From: Thalassia testudinum
Taxonomy: Eukaryota > Streptophyta > Magnoliopsida > Alismatales > Hydrocharitaceae
Assembly (NCBI GenBank): GCA_037157565.1
Contig: JAZHRO010000026.1
Span: 33,408,501-33,472,500 of the forward strand
Reading direction: 5' to 3'
Length of the DNA stretch: 64,000 nucleotides
This document shows positions 1 to 10,062 of the stretch, one piece after another (the stretch's first letter is position 1; the number at the start of each line of letters is the position of its first letter). Both the position numbers and the translations under genes were made by a program. The notes under the pieces are model-generated. The model was not told where the DNA came from. It made no database searches and saw only the letters and a program-made list of their open reading frames with translations.

Positions 1-78
1 TCCAGACCCTGGCAATTGACACTTCGAGATAATGTCATCCATGGAATCTGAACCAGCAGAGTGCTTACATGCCCCCAG

Positions 79-98
79 TAGGATATGTAAATATCCTA
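79..98. repeat. Near-palindrome in PPT1-PPT2 interval of G
   Basis: This is a 20-nt near-palindrome. The matching site in element A (12474-12493) is a perfect palindrome, and F has a decayed copy at 55537-55556. The surrounding 1-300 is the reverse complement of the same interval in A (about 12250-12600) and F (about 55300-55650). Confidence 0.75.
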
Positions 99-715
99 AG
101 AGACAAGCACCGAGGAGATGATATTTTGTTACGCATCTTCGAGGGGATTTCCCGCCTCTCCGCGCTGGGAACTCGTCCAAATCAACTTGTGTTGATCGTC
201 CGCTCCTATTCTAGGTGTTCTTTTCAGAATTTTGCGACGCTTCTGCGTGATTCTGATTTTTACGCTTACTGAACCAGGCTGTGTGTGAGGTTAGGGTGCT
301 TAGGTTACTGAGTCCCGTAAACAAAAAATTAGTTAACGAGGCCAAATACTTCCTAAGCCTTAGACCTAATACTTCAGCTTTTCATTTTCCTCAACCTCTT
401 GAGGAGTGTCCAGATCTTAATGGGTACTAAGAGTCTATTCAAGAATGCCTAAGGTTTGCATTCTTACTAATCTCATTGTGCACTTTTCAGTTATTTTCTT
501 GAATGAGGTCTAGAACTTAGGTTAATTCCTTAGTTCCTTACTAATGACTATCACTTTTTCTCATAATTTTGTGCTCCTTTTTCATTTTATTTCTTTTCTC
601 CTTCTCCTTCACAAAATTTCCTTCTCCTCTTTTCCTTTTTTTAATTTTTATGGTATTTTTGGCATATGTGAATTTTTTGTTTGAAACCTTTTCTTACAAG
701 TTTTTGCACTTTCAT

Positions 716-751
716 ACCCCCCCATGCCTAAGATTTGCAATGTCCTCATTG
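716..751 (-). promoter_or_regulatory. PPT1 module of G (polypurine tract plus hairpin)
   Basis: On the minus strand a hairpin CAATG/CATTG with loop AGGA (738-751) is followed by TTAGGCATGGGGGGG (polypurine tract, 717-730). The same layout precedes the interval in A, F, D, C1 and K. It is not the LTR boundary: the analogous interval in A and F continues for about 1.35 kb before the true PPT. Confidence 0.8.
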
Positions 752-846
752 TAACCTAGGGGTTTTTATTCAACTAAGTTCATACAGTAGGATAGCTGTT
801 TTGATGAGTGAATGGGTCGGGGTGACTGTTGCGGACGATTTCTAAT

Positions 847-866
847 CTCAGATGCAAGCACCTGAG
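847..866 (-). promoter_or_regulatory. Conserved 20-nt hairpin upstream of PPT1 in G
   Basis: On the minus strand CTCAGGTGC pairs with GCATCTGAG (one G-T pair) around a 2-nt loop. It is followed by the conserved string GAAATCGTCCGCAACAG. Equivalent hairpins of different sequence occur in A, F, D and K at the same place. Confidence 0.65.
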
Positions 867-981
867 GTGGAGTCGGCTGTCCTAAAGTGTGAACTTCAAG
901 TGCAAAAAGCTGTCAGAACAAGTTTCAGGTTTTCAAAGAGAATGACGGGCTGCCTCCCGTTGAGTGCTAAATTTGATGCCT

Positions 982-2853
982 TCAGCCAAGCGGGAAATGC
1001 GATGGAGAGGGGATGGTCAAATCAGTGGAGTTTTGTAAGACAAGCACCTTGATTAAGAGCCTGGTTGGTCCAACCAGGTGCTTGCTCAGATCAACAGGCT
1101 GATGATGCAGCCCAAACCCAATCAATCTGGTGGGTTGATAGATGTGGATAAAAAGGTGTGGAACCCACCATATACTATGAAGCTCAGATAGATGTGGAAG
1201 TGTAAACGCAGGGTTTGGCTGAGTCGAATCAGCCTGGTCAAAGTAGGGACTCGTAGAATAATCAGTGGTTGATGCAGGAACCCTACAGGGGTGATCAGAG
1301 AATGATAGAGCATGGTATGTAGTCTGATCAATGTTCGAAACCCGATGTGGAAATGCAATCGGCTCGGTGAGAGGTGAATCTGAATAGAAATTGAGTCCGG
1401 TTGCGGGTCGGGGTTTGGGAGAGGTTTTGATCCGTTCTGTGTGTGCGGACGAGGTGGCCATTGTGTACGAGGGCTCTTCTAGAAACAGATGATAGGTGAT
1501 TTTCTGTAGAGAGTCCTCTGGGTAACTATCAAATGCCGGAAGAGTGTTTGTAGGATGAAAGGAATCGGATTCGAGAAAAAATTTGGATTCTTGGTTGCAA
1601 TCACTCTTGGCATTTTCTGTTTTTGGTTCCTGAGGATCGAAAAGGAATGATTCTGTGTTATCGGTGATCTCGGGAGTCAGGACCTCAGAGTCGGAGTTAG
1701 AGTCATGAGAACTGAGGTCATAGATAGGCCTGGCGTGTTCAGGAAGGGGAATCTCTCCGCAATTATAGTCAGATTTGAAATTGTCGGAGAGTTGGCGAAA
1801 ATGAGATTCATGATCATGAATTCCACCACAGCAAAAATTATCAAATGTGGAATCAGCAGCCTGATTGGGGTCTAGCCTATATGTCAATTCTGGGCTCGAA
1901 AAGTTATTCTGTCTAGGCTCAAGCTCCAAGCTGGTAGGATAGACCCAATTAAAATCCAACTCGTCCAACTCCTCAGTTTCTGTATCATAAATTGGCATGT
2001 TTTCTGGAAAATCGATCAGATTTCCTGAAGATGTTGGAGAGGGATATTCATCAAATAGAGGCCCGGAATCATATTCTGCAAAAATTTGATCTTTCTCAAA
2101 AGGGGCCTCATAATCTTCCCAATAAGTTTTGGATCTAGGTTCTAGGCTTAGGATGTGGCTAGAATTATTAGAACCTAAGTCCGAATAACCTTCGAGGGCT
2201 ACCTTATCAAAATAAGGGGCGGAATTTATATCCTCAAAAGGTTCAGTAGTGATCTCATTATTGCAGGAGTTTTGGAATTCTAGGCTTGGCAATTCATGGT
2301 CTAAGTTTGGCTTATCATTGTGTTCTCCTGCAATATCCCAACCTAATTCAACATTGTCTTCTATCTGGGTTGGGATTTCACAACCACTTTGTGCCTCAAT
2401 CCCGAGATCTGGGATACTGTTCCAAGATGGTTCATCCTCTATTTCTGGTGTATACGGGTATTTCTGGTTGATAATTTGTTCTACTGATTTCATCATTTCT
2501 ACCCGTTTCATAAGGGCATCTTGGTGTTGTTCCCAAAGTACAGGATTTGTCAAGCATTGAAGGTATTCAGATTGGTGTAATTTTTCCATCTCAATGTATC
2601 CTGTCATGAGCATATCTCGGGTCGATCCTTTTGAAATTTCAGTCAATAGAATTTGGGCACAGTTTATGATGAAAGCTGTGGTTGTTGGAACATCAACCTG
2701 AATGTTTCCTATTGGTGTTGAGGGTTTGATTTCATAGATTTCAAGGGCATCCTCAATCATCTTATCTTTCATGGATCTCATATATTCAGGTTTTTTGAAT
2801 GGTAGTCTTGCTAGGTAATTAGGCTGCATAATTGGATCAGGTAGTGGAATCAA
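982..2853 (-). CDS. Large acidic protein of unknown function, sole ORF of non-autonomous element G
   Basis: This 623-codon ORF has no internal stop. Seen: residues 1-130 look helical and mixed-charge; about 130-560 are acidic and rich in Ser, Pro, Tyr and Asp/Glu, with the motif MPIYDTETEELDELDFNWVY at about 286-305; residues 579-623 form a more hydrophobic basic tail starting GFGLHHQPVD. I see no zinc knuckle, protease DSG/DLG, FMDD, DDE, signal peptide or clear membrane helix. It replaces gag-pol between PBS and PPT1. Homologues by eye: F (53091-54571, collinear from about residue 150), and more distantly E (20270-21910) and C1/C2, mainly in the tail. The start is the first ATG after the leader. 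I do not recognise the family. An envelope-like or accessory nucleic-acid-binding role is possible but unsupported. Confidence 0.75.
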   Translation of the reverse strand: MIPLPDPIMQPNYLARLPFKKPEYMRSMKDKMIEDALEIYEIKPSTPIGNIQVDVPTTTAFIINCAQILLTEISKGSTRDMLMTGYIEMEKLHQSEYLQCLTNPVLWEQHQDALMKRVEMMKSVEQIINQKYPYTPEIEDEPSWNSIPDLGIEAQSGCEIPTQIEDNVELGWDIAGEHNDKPNLDHELPSLEFQNSCNNEITTEPFEDINSAPYFDKVALEGYSDLGSNNSSHILSLEPRSKTYWEDYEAPFEKDQIFAEYDSGPLFDEYPSPTSSGNLIDFPENMPIYDTETEELDELDFNWVYPTSLELEPRQNNFSSPELTYRLDPNQAADSTFDNFCCGGIHDHESHFRQLSDNFKSDYNCGEIPLPEHARPIYDLSSHDSNSDSEVLTPEITDNTESFLFDPQEPKTENAKSDCNQESKFFLESDSFHPTNTLPAFDSYPEDSLQKITYHLFLEEPSYTMATSSAHTERIKTSPKPRPATGLNFYSDSPLTEPIAFPHRVSNIDQTTYHALSFSDHPCRVPASTTDYSTSPYFDQADSTQPNPAFTLPHLSELHSIWWVPHLFIHIYQPTRLIGFGLHHQPVDLSKHLVGPTRLLIKVLVLQNSTDLTIPSPSHFPLG

Positions 2854-3918
2854 GATATAGAATCAAAGTTTGAATCAAGATGGAAGAAGGGGATTTTGTT
2901 CAGAATCAGAGGAAAGAAGGGCTGTGTGAATGATTTTTGCAAAAACAAAGGAGCCGAGGCTTAGCCTCGGGGAGAGTGAATTTCTATAGGAGGTTTCAAG
3001 GACCTCCTGAAAAATACTGAAGGACTGGATGTGAAAGCAGGTGCTGGACCTAATCAAGACACCCAAAAATTTGTTGGGTGACTATAGAGGTGCGGGGCAG
3101 ATGGACCCCTTGATCAGAAAGATCGTCCACCTGAGAATTACCTGGGCAGCCAGAGAGGGAGAGTCCCGCAAAGACCCCTACACGGTAGAGCGTCCCCACG
3201 GGTTACAGGGTTTCCCCCACCCGACCTCTCTTGTCACTGCAGGTCCAGGTAGACCAGAATGGGGATCTTGACCTCTTAAGTCTACCAATTTTAGCTTAAG
3301 ATCAGGGTGCTTAAAGTTACACTTGAACTCTTAGGTATTTTGAGTGAGAAAGTGACCTAATTTTAAGGTTGGTTGACCCAAGGAGTCAACTTTACGTCTT
3401 GTTCCTTTGAGAGCTTTTTGGGTCCTTTCTTTTAGGGTTCAAGTGTTTAGAGAGCCAATTGTTTTAGGTTTCCTTTGAATAGGTATTTTCAGACAAGGGC
3501 TTGGGCACACTTCATTTGGTTTTCTCAATTCTTGCTTAAGGAGTGTGTCTCTAAATCCCTAGTGTTGGATCCTAGGTTGGCTCTACTTGGTCTAGTTAAT
3601 TCTTTGTTGGGTAATTAGGGCTCAAGCAAGAATGTGTTAGCCCTTAAATACCCTTAATAGTGTGCAGGAATAATGAGTTGAAAACATGCAACTTTTATGG
3701 TTACTAAGTATGGAAGACAGGTTAGCCCTATATTGCTTGTTCTTTTCTTTCTTTTGAGTTTTTGGGGTTAATAGCGAGAGGAAAAATTTACCTGTCCTCG
3801 GAGTGGTTGTTGTGCGGTTGCTTGTCTTCTTGATTTCCTGTAGTTTTCTGCACAAAAGAGAGGAGATTATCAGAAATTAAAAAGAAACAGGAATGTTTAC
3901 CTCTAGAATAGCCGTTGT
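2854..3918 (-). other. Leader of element G between PBS and ORF
   Basis: This is a non-coding leader of about 1.07 kb. A GC-rich block at about 3115-3260 resembles, on the minus strand, a block at 60480-60600 in the leader of C2: shared pieces include GTGACAAGA-AGGTCGG, a TAACCC stretch and AGGTAATTC. Such a position suits a packaging or dimerisation signal (inference). The rest is T-rich with no recognisable ORF. Confidence 0.6.
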
Positions 3919-3936
3919 TCCCCGGCAACGGCGCCA
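3919..3936 (-). promoter_or_regulatory. Primer-binding site of G, tRNA-Asp type
   Basis: On the minus strand this is TGGCGCCGTTGCCGGGGA, complementary to the 3' end of plant tRNA-Asp. Two bases separate it from the LTR end (3939). This PBS type is typical of Athila-group elements. Confidence 0.95.
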
Positions 3937-4190
3937 ATTGATAACGACGGCTTCGAGAGATAACCGGGTTTTATTGTTATGTCATTGTAATATAGCCAGT
4001 TATTGCCATCATTTCAAATATATAATTTTTTTACTCGGAAAATAAAAGAGTTGCCGAGGTCGAACTCAGGGAGCAAACTGTATTCTAGAGATATACATGT
4101 TTCTTTTACAAAAATAAACAAAGAGAGGGAAAGAATGTGGTGTCTTTTTTTCTCTTTGTTTCTCCTCGTCTCAGATCTGCCTCTTCTTCG

Positions 4191-4294
4191 TTCTGCAGAG
4201 GTGATCTTCTTTCTTTCTGCAGATCTCCTTCTTTCTTCTTTATTCTGCAGAGGTGATCTTCTTTCTTTCTGCAGATCTCCTTCTTCCGTCTTTT
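4191..4294. repeat. Tandem repeat of 52 bp in LTR of G
   Basis: There are two nearly identical 52-bp pyrimidine-rich units (4191-4242 and 4243-4294), each with two PstI-like CTGCAG sites. They lie in the 3' third of the LTR. Confidence 0.85.
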
Positions 4295-4760
4295 CTTTTT
4301 CCAGTCAGGGACGTCGCCCCTCCTTCTTTCTTCTTTTCCCTTCAGGCCATCGTCTGATTTCCAAATCAGACGACTTAAACTGCCTGTTGCTACAGTGTCT
4401 TCCTCAGCTTCCTTCTTCTTCACCTGTTCCTGCACACTTCAGAGCTTACGTCAGAGGACAAAACCTACTCTACCCTCTCCCCCGCGTCTCTCTCTCTCTG
4501 AAACCACTCTTGGGAAAGCTCTCCCAGAGCTGCCGGGTAATCGGGTACGGGTCGTGCCCGGGTCCAGGCCCACCGGCGTGCGTGGTGGGCGAGGAGTGCA
4601 GGTCAGTCTAAGTCGGGTCGGGTCGGGTCAAGTCCGCGGGGCGTGAGCGCGGACGAGACCGGGTAACCGGGCGGGTGAAGGGGACCTCACCCCGTGTGCT
4701 GAGGCAGTAAGCCTCCAGCACTTTTGCGTCGTATATCGCTGCGCCTCTTCGGACTTTTCC

Positions 4761-4785
4761 GAGGTGGGACTAAATGTCCCACCTC
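4761..4785. repeat. Perfect 10-bp inverted repeat in LTR of G
   Basis: The arms GAGGTGGGAC and GTCCCACCTC flank TAAAT. The arm resembles the TCCCACAT-type motif seen also at 38286-38297 in solo LTR J and at 58025-58040 in the 3' LTR of F. Confidence 0.8.
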
Positions 4786-5674
4786 AATTGCGCGCCCGCA
4801 GCGGGGAAAGCAGCGGGAGACCGCGGCGTCACGCGAAGCCTTCTGCCTTAGCTGCGAGCCTGGTGTTTTGTCGAAACGCCTCGCAAGGCCTGGGAGTCGA
4901 ATCTGGGCGTGGCGCTGAGCGTGGCGCGCCTGTAGCTGCAGGCGGAAGCAGCTCCTTCTGAACGGCAATGGCGGCGGAGGTCGGGTGGCCTGTTCACAGA
5001 AAAACGGCCTCTCGGCCTAATCAGAAAGTGTCGGGAGCTTCGCCAGGGTGCGGCGAAGCTCGTGTGGGTGGTGGCGAGGCGCGGGGCGGCGTGCAAGGGC
5101 TACCCTAGGTCGGACTGTGGGTCGGAGGATGGGTTTGTTGGGGGAAGCGTTACGGAGGTGTGGAGTGGCAGTGAAGGGGTGGGGGGTGCTCAGTGTGATG
5201 AGGCGGAGGTTCGGTGAGGGTCGGCGAGGTGTGTGAGGCTGTGGAGCGATGGGAGCATCTCGCCGGAGGGTGGCCGGAGACGGAGGGGGTGACGATGGTC
5301 AGGGTCGGTCGAGGGCTTAATTGAATAAATTGAAGGCGGGGAAAGAAAGAGGAGAAGAAGGGGAGTAGTTCTAGCTTACTTGCAGGGACGAAGGGGGAGG
5401 AACAGGGCGACAGTCGTATCGACTGTCGCCGGAGAAGACGATGCTCAGGGAAAGGGGCGGCGGCGAGCAGAGAGCCGGAGAGGCGCCAGCTGGGTGCGGC
5501 GTGGCACGGAAAGAGCAGGGGAGGAAGTCTCTGCTGCTGGTATTGCGGCAGAGTGAAGAGGAGAAGGGGGAGGAACCGCCGGAGCTGGTGAGCGTCTGCC
5601 GGAGAGAGAAGAGAGGAAAGTTGGGGGTTTTCTCCGTCAGACCCGAGCTACCCCGGTCGGTGGAGCAACGGGGG

Positions 5675-5682
5675 TATTTATA
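5675..5682 (-). promoter_or_regulatory. TATA-like box in LTR of G
   Basis: TATAAATA on the minus strand, about 930 bp into the LTR. It is the only good TATA candidate at a position comparable to TATAAAAG in A (14053) and F (50619, 57130). Confidence 0.6.
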
Positions 5683-6591
5683 GGGACCGAATCAGGGAGG
5701 AAGGCGGAGGGAGACGACGTGTCTCCCTCGCCGGAGGACGCCGGAGATGGAAACCCATACCGTCCGTGCGTTCGCACGGCCGGTATGGTGGGTTGCAGCG
5801 ACCAGGGGGGTGTTCCTGCGACGGCTGACGACGCAGGGCACCCCCGGTTGACTTGCCAGCCCCTCCCCCTCACCCTGCGCGGCGCCATGCTCCGCGCAAG
5901 GTCGCCGGAGCATGGTGCTGGCAGGTTTTGCAGGAGGGACCTGGACGCAAAAAACGAAGGAGAGTTAGGGGCCAAAATGCGAGGGTTCAAAAGTTGAGGG
6001 CCAAAAAGTAAATAGATGAGGACCAAAATGTAAAGTTGGTCATGAAGGTTTCTTCTTAGGCTCAAGTTTTTATACATGACTAATTAGGGCCTAAGGAATC
6101 TGATGGTGAATTTCATTTCTATATTAAACCTTGTTTGACCGGTCAATTTATGCGAAAACCCAAATTAAGTTATTAATTGGGCATGGTTCTCAATGTAGGT
6201 CAAAATGGGTTCTGAAGGCCAAATTGAAGGTTCTAAACCCTAGAGATTATTTTTCTATGAATTTTAGAGGGTTTATTCTATTTTTAATTTGCCTCGAACC
6301 TCGTGAATTGAAGTGGGTTTGTTTTAGGGTTACAGATTATCATTTAGTTCCTTGGAATTGCTGTAGCCCTTGTCAGATCATCTCATCCCACTTTTATTCT
6401 TATTAGGTTGCTTTGACCTATGTTTGGACCCTGAATTACCCTGTATGCAGATTATACTGGTAAAATTACATTTTTACCCCTTATGACTTGTTTTCTCCTC
6501 AAACTCAGAATTCTCTGAGTTAAGCCTTTCCTTGAGTTATGTAGGAGCTTTTATCCTTTGTATTGGGTCAAAATGAGCTAGTTATGGCTCA

Positions 6592-6608
6592 TGATGAGGT
6601 TCTCATCA
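6592..6608 (-). promoter_or_regulatory. LTR-terminal 17-nt hairpin of G
   Basis: The outermost 17 nt of U3 form a perfect 7-bp stem with a 3-nt loop: TGATGAG-AAC-CTCATCA on the minus strand. Confidence 0.85.
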
Positions 6609-7950
6609 GATATCAAGCTCTTTGTCAATGCAACCTGTGGTGGAAGCATCATGGGTCAGCATGAAGACACGATCTGGGAAATTCTCCAAAACATGTGTGA
6701 GAACTCCCTGAACAATGAGTTATTAGGTGCGTACGACCGGATGTCCACCTGCGCATTAACAAATAATCGGGGGGGACACGAATCCTGAGGCCTTTCCGCA
6801 TTCGTTGATCTAGAGTTGGTAGCTAGTCAATTGGACAAGGTCTCCATCATCGAGAAGTAGATGGACGACATCACTCGTCATCTACGCAAATCCACCTCTG
6901 CACCTCAAGGCACATACACGCATCCACTCCATGGGAAGGGAGGCTGCGCACAACATCTACCACTCCCTGGGTTCGGAGCTCCTTAGACCTGCGAGGATCT
7001 TCACACCGTCCAGAATAATCCTTTCTCCAACACTTACAACTCTGGATGGCGTAATCATTCTAACATTTCATGGTCGGGTAATAACCCGAATCTACGACCT
7101 CAATTCCAACCTTGGCCATAAGCTCCGCAACCTTATCAGCCCACCCAACTAAGGCCCACTCAAAACTTCCAATCTGGACCACCTAAACAAGATCATACAT
7201 CTCTAATTTTCCTAACCTTGGTTGACATGCAAAAACAACACAAAGAAGAGATCTATGAGCTATGAAATCAACTGGCCCAGCTGGCAAGTGCTCGCCAGCC
7301 CGGTGCACTCCCTTCTCAGCCTCTTCCTAATCTAAATAATGTGCTGAACCAGAGGTGCATTATGAACCCAAATCAGGGCCAAGCTCACTTTGTTTATCAG
7401 ACCCCTTCTGCCCCATCATCCGATGGGATGGATGCTTCAACTTCATACTCGGGATTTCAGCAGCAAACACCTATTCTACCCACACCAAATCAGAATCAGG
7501 CGGGATTGAATTCTGTTTCTACCCGCAGAGGCAAACAATACAAGACCCACCTTATCCAAGACACTCCCAACCTGGTAATACAAACCCTAACCCTAGGATA
7601 GTCATCCAAGATACCTCTGTCCCAGATCAAGAACCTGAACCCATTCTAGAGGAACCATCTAAGGTTCCATTTCCCGAGGCCTTGAACAAAGGAAAAACGA
7701 TAGCCAAACACATGGCACCTAAGGAGGACCTGGTTAAGCTCTTTGAGCAGGTCCATATAAACGTTCCCTTGATGGATGCGATACGCCACGTACCAGCTTA
7801 TGCACAATTTCTGAAAGATGTGTGTACACCTAAGCATAAGCTGCGAACTAAAGACGGGAACCTGATCATACTGTCAGAACAAGCTAGCTCCATCATTTTG
7901 AGCAAACTTTTGCCTAAGGCAAAAGTTTGCTCAAAATGATGGAGGCAAAA
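6609..7950 (+). pseudogene. gag: gag of element A (C-terminal part, broken)
   Basis: The piece starts abruptly at the G insertion. Readable parts: a region like AASGGSFL...ELIENMAENS of Athila Gag (6612-6730), then the hallmark NPFSNTYNSGWRNH at about 7017-7060, a Gln/Pro-rich linker (7080-7600), and a conserved segment with VPFPEAL and DAIRHVPAYAQFLKDVC (7660-7830) just before the protease. Frames change several times and stops interrupt it. Athila Gag forms the particle; this copy cannot. Confidence 0.85.
7888..7944. repeat. Perfect 27-bp inverted repeat from a fold-back insertion
   Basis: Arms 7888-7914 and 7918-7944 are perfect reverse complements around TAA. It is an insertion of 26 nt at a natural small hairpin (CTTTTGCC-TAA-GGCAAAAG) between gag and protease. 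Its length, not a multiple of three, shifts the frame. Confidence 0.95.
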
Positions 7951-8352
7951 GACCCAAGCACCGCTATGATCTCCTGTGCAATCGGTGATATACAATTCAA
8001 TCAAGCTTTATTGGACTTAGGAGCTTCCATAACTTTGATACCTACATCCCTACTAGACTACTTTGAGGAATCTGAGCTTAAACTGATTGAAATGACCTTA
8101 CAGCTAGCTGACCAATCAATTAAGTTACCAAAAGGAATTCTCGAGGATGTCATAGTTAGGGTACATGATTTCTATTTTCTAGTGGAATTCATTATCTCAG
8201 ACATGGATGCTACTGAGAATGTAAAGGATACACCTATCATACTAGGGAGACCCTTTCTGGCCACTACCAGGGCCAATATCAATTGTGAGGAGGGCCAAAT
8301 TGAATTAAAATTTGGGGGCAAGACACTAAAGATCGACGTCTTTAAGGCCTAA
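7927..8352 (+). pseudogene. pol: Aspartic protease of element A
   Basis: This is a retropepsin-like domain. It shows LLDLGASITLIP with the catalytic Asp at residue 30 of the readable frame (codon 8014-8016; DLGAS replaces the usual DSGA/DTGA, as in Athila elements), then LQLADQSIKLPKGILEDV and the flap-distal ILGRPFLATTRANI. The domain itself is uninterrupted, but the fold-back insertion at 7918-7944 disconnects it from gag. The ATG at 7927 lies inside that insertion and is not the original start. It would have matured Gag-Pol. Confidence 0.85.
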
Positions 8353-8400
8353 GAAGGAATTAATTGTGGAGTTATAGAACAGATTTGCGATATCGAGGCT

Positions 8401-10062
8401 ATGGTTGACAACCTATGTATCGAGGAAAACCTGACTATTTTTTATCAATCACAAGAGATTCAAAACCCACAATTAGAGGAGCCCGAACCTAACCTAGACA
8501 CACCTATAGCTCCTTCTTTTGCTCTTGATACCCACCTTGAACCACCTGCTGCTGCTGACAACCCGGTTATGGAATTAAAGCCTCATCCCGATCATCTTAA
8601 GTACGTCTTTTTGGATTCCAATCAGACGTTTCTTGTGATTATCAACTCTCGACTCTCACCTGATCAGGAAACATGCCTGATTTCTGTTCTTCAGCAGCAT
8701 TAGAGAGCCATTGGATGGACTCTCGATGATCTGATTGGTATCAGCCCTTCATACTGCACACATCACATCCAAACTGAAGAGGGCTCACGACCATCCTGTG
8801 AAATGCAGAGATGCCTAAATCTAAATCTGCAAGATATCATGAAAAAGGAGATCATCAGGTGGTTAGATACAGGGATCATTTACCTGATCTCCAACAGTCG
8901 GTGGGTGAGCCCAATCCAAGTGTGCCTAAGAAGGCAGGGCTCACTGTCATCACAACTGAAATCGGAGAAACCATACTGACCTGTATAGCAAACTCATGGA
9001 GAGTCTGCATTGATTACAGAACTCAATTCCTCCATGAAGAAGGATCATTTCCCACTACCGTTCATTGATCAGATTCTCGAGAAACTAGCGGGAAATCGAT
9101 TCTTCTACTTTTTGGACGGGTACTCCGATTACAATCAGGTCGCAATCCATCCCGAGGACCAAGAGAAGACCACCTTCACCTGCCCCTTCGGAACATATGC
9201 ATTTCGAAGGATGCCGTTCGGTCTCTGCAATGCACCCGCTACTTTTCAGCGGTGCATGCTTTCCATATTCTCAGATATGGTAGGTGAATACCTTGAAGTC
9301 TTCATGGATGACTTCTCAGTATTTGGTGAACCATTTGATGCTTGCCTCCTGCCCTTGGTCCAAATCCTCAGGCGATGCTTTGACGTGAACTTGGTTCTTT
9401 CCTGGGAAAAGAGCCACTTCATGGTACCTGAGGGAATTATCCTGGGACATCTCATCTCTGAAGAAGGCATCCAAGTTGATCGAGCCAAGGTGAATCTGAT
9501 TTCCAAACTCCCTATGGCTAGCTCGATAAAAGACATCCGATCCTTTCTGGGGCACGTCGATTTTTACCATCGATTCATTCCCGATTTTTCGAAAATCGCA
9601 TGCCCCCTCACTAATCTTCTATCTAAGGATGTCCCTTTTGAAATCTCCAAGGAGTGCGCTCAGGCTTTTGAGATCCTGCGTGATCAAGTTACCCAAGCAC
9701 TTATCCTGCAGTCCCCTGATTGGTCTCAACCCTTTGAGATCATGTGTGATGCATCTGTTTATGCTGTAGGGGCGATACTTGGGCAGAAAATAGACGGGAA
9801 ACCCATGGTCATCTACTACGCTAGCAAGACACTTGACGAGACTCAGCATAACTATACAGTTACTGAGAAAGAGCTGCTAGCCGTAGTATTTGTCCTGGAA
9901 AAATTCAGATCATATCTTTTAGGTTCCTGTGTTATCATATACTCAGATCACACTGCAGTGAGGCACCTCCTTGAGAAGAAGGACACGAAACCTCGACTAA
10001 TCTGCTACATCTTGCTGTTGCAAGAATTCGATCTTGAGATTTGCGACAAAGCGGGAAAATAG
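8401..10062 (+). pseudogene. pol: Reverse transcriptase and RNase H of element A
   Basis: A linker with the conserved MELKPHPDHLKYVFL (8569-8620) leads to the RT, which is interrupted by a stop at 8701-8703 and shifts of frame between about 8800 and 9010. From 9010 the frame is open: [50 protein letters not shown] and the catalytic box [10 protein letters not shown] (about 9301). RNase H follows with MCDAS (first catalytic Asp), TEKELLAVV (Glu) and IYSDHTAV (Asp), ending at a stop after the AGK motif (10060). All catalytic residues I can check are present, so decay is by stops and shifts rather than active-site change. Confidence 0.92.

Larger units (their letters stand above)
1..6608 (-). 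mobile_element. Element G: non-autonomous A-type LTR retrotransposon, 3' end outside window
   Basis: Reading on the minus strand, this holds a 5' LTR (3939-6608), a tRNA-Asp PBS (3919-3936), a leader, one long ORF (982-2853), a first PPT module near 717-751, and part of the PPT1-PPT2 interval before the window ends. The second PPT and the 3' LTR lie to the left. No gag, RT or integrase sequence is present between PBS and PPT1, so it must rely on proteins from another element (inference). It interrupts the gag of element A at 6608/6609; the expected target duplication on the right would be GATAT (6609-6613), but its partner is outside the window. Its LTR and 3' module resemble those of A and F, so it belongs to the A-type group. 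Confidence 0.9.
3939..6608 (-). repeat. 5' LTR of element G (A-type, 2670 bp)
   Basis: The LTR is bounded by TG...CA: on the minus strand it starts TGATGAGAAC (6608 leftwards) and ends CGTTATCA at 3939, directly before the PBS. The first 400 bp resemble the start of A's LTR at 13126. A TATA-like box lies at 5675-5682. It has a CpG-rich centre (about 4540-5640) unlike the AT-rich ends. The short ORFs seen inside on both strands are not supported as genes. Confidence 0.92.

Noticed and set aside
982..2853. Envelope-like gene
   Set aside because: No signal peptide, no clear membrane segment, and it sits before PPT1 in the gag-pol position rather than after integrase.
3919..3936. tRNA-Asp gene
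   Set aside because: Only 18 nt match the tRNA 3' end, located directly beside LTR ends; these are primer-binding sites (also 23037, 31774, 52375, 59289).
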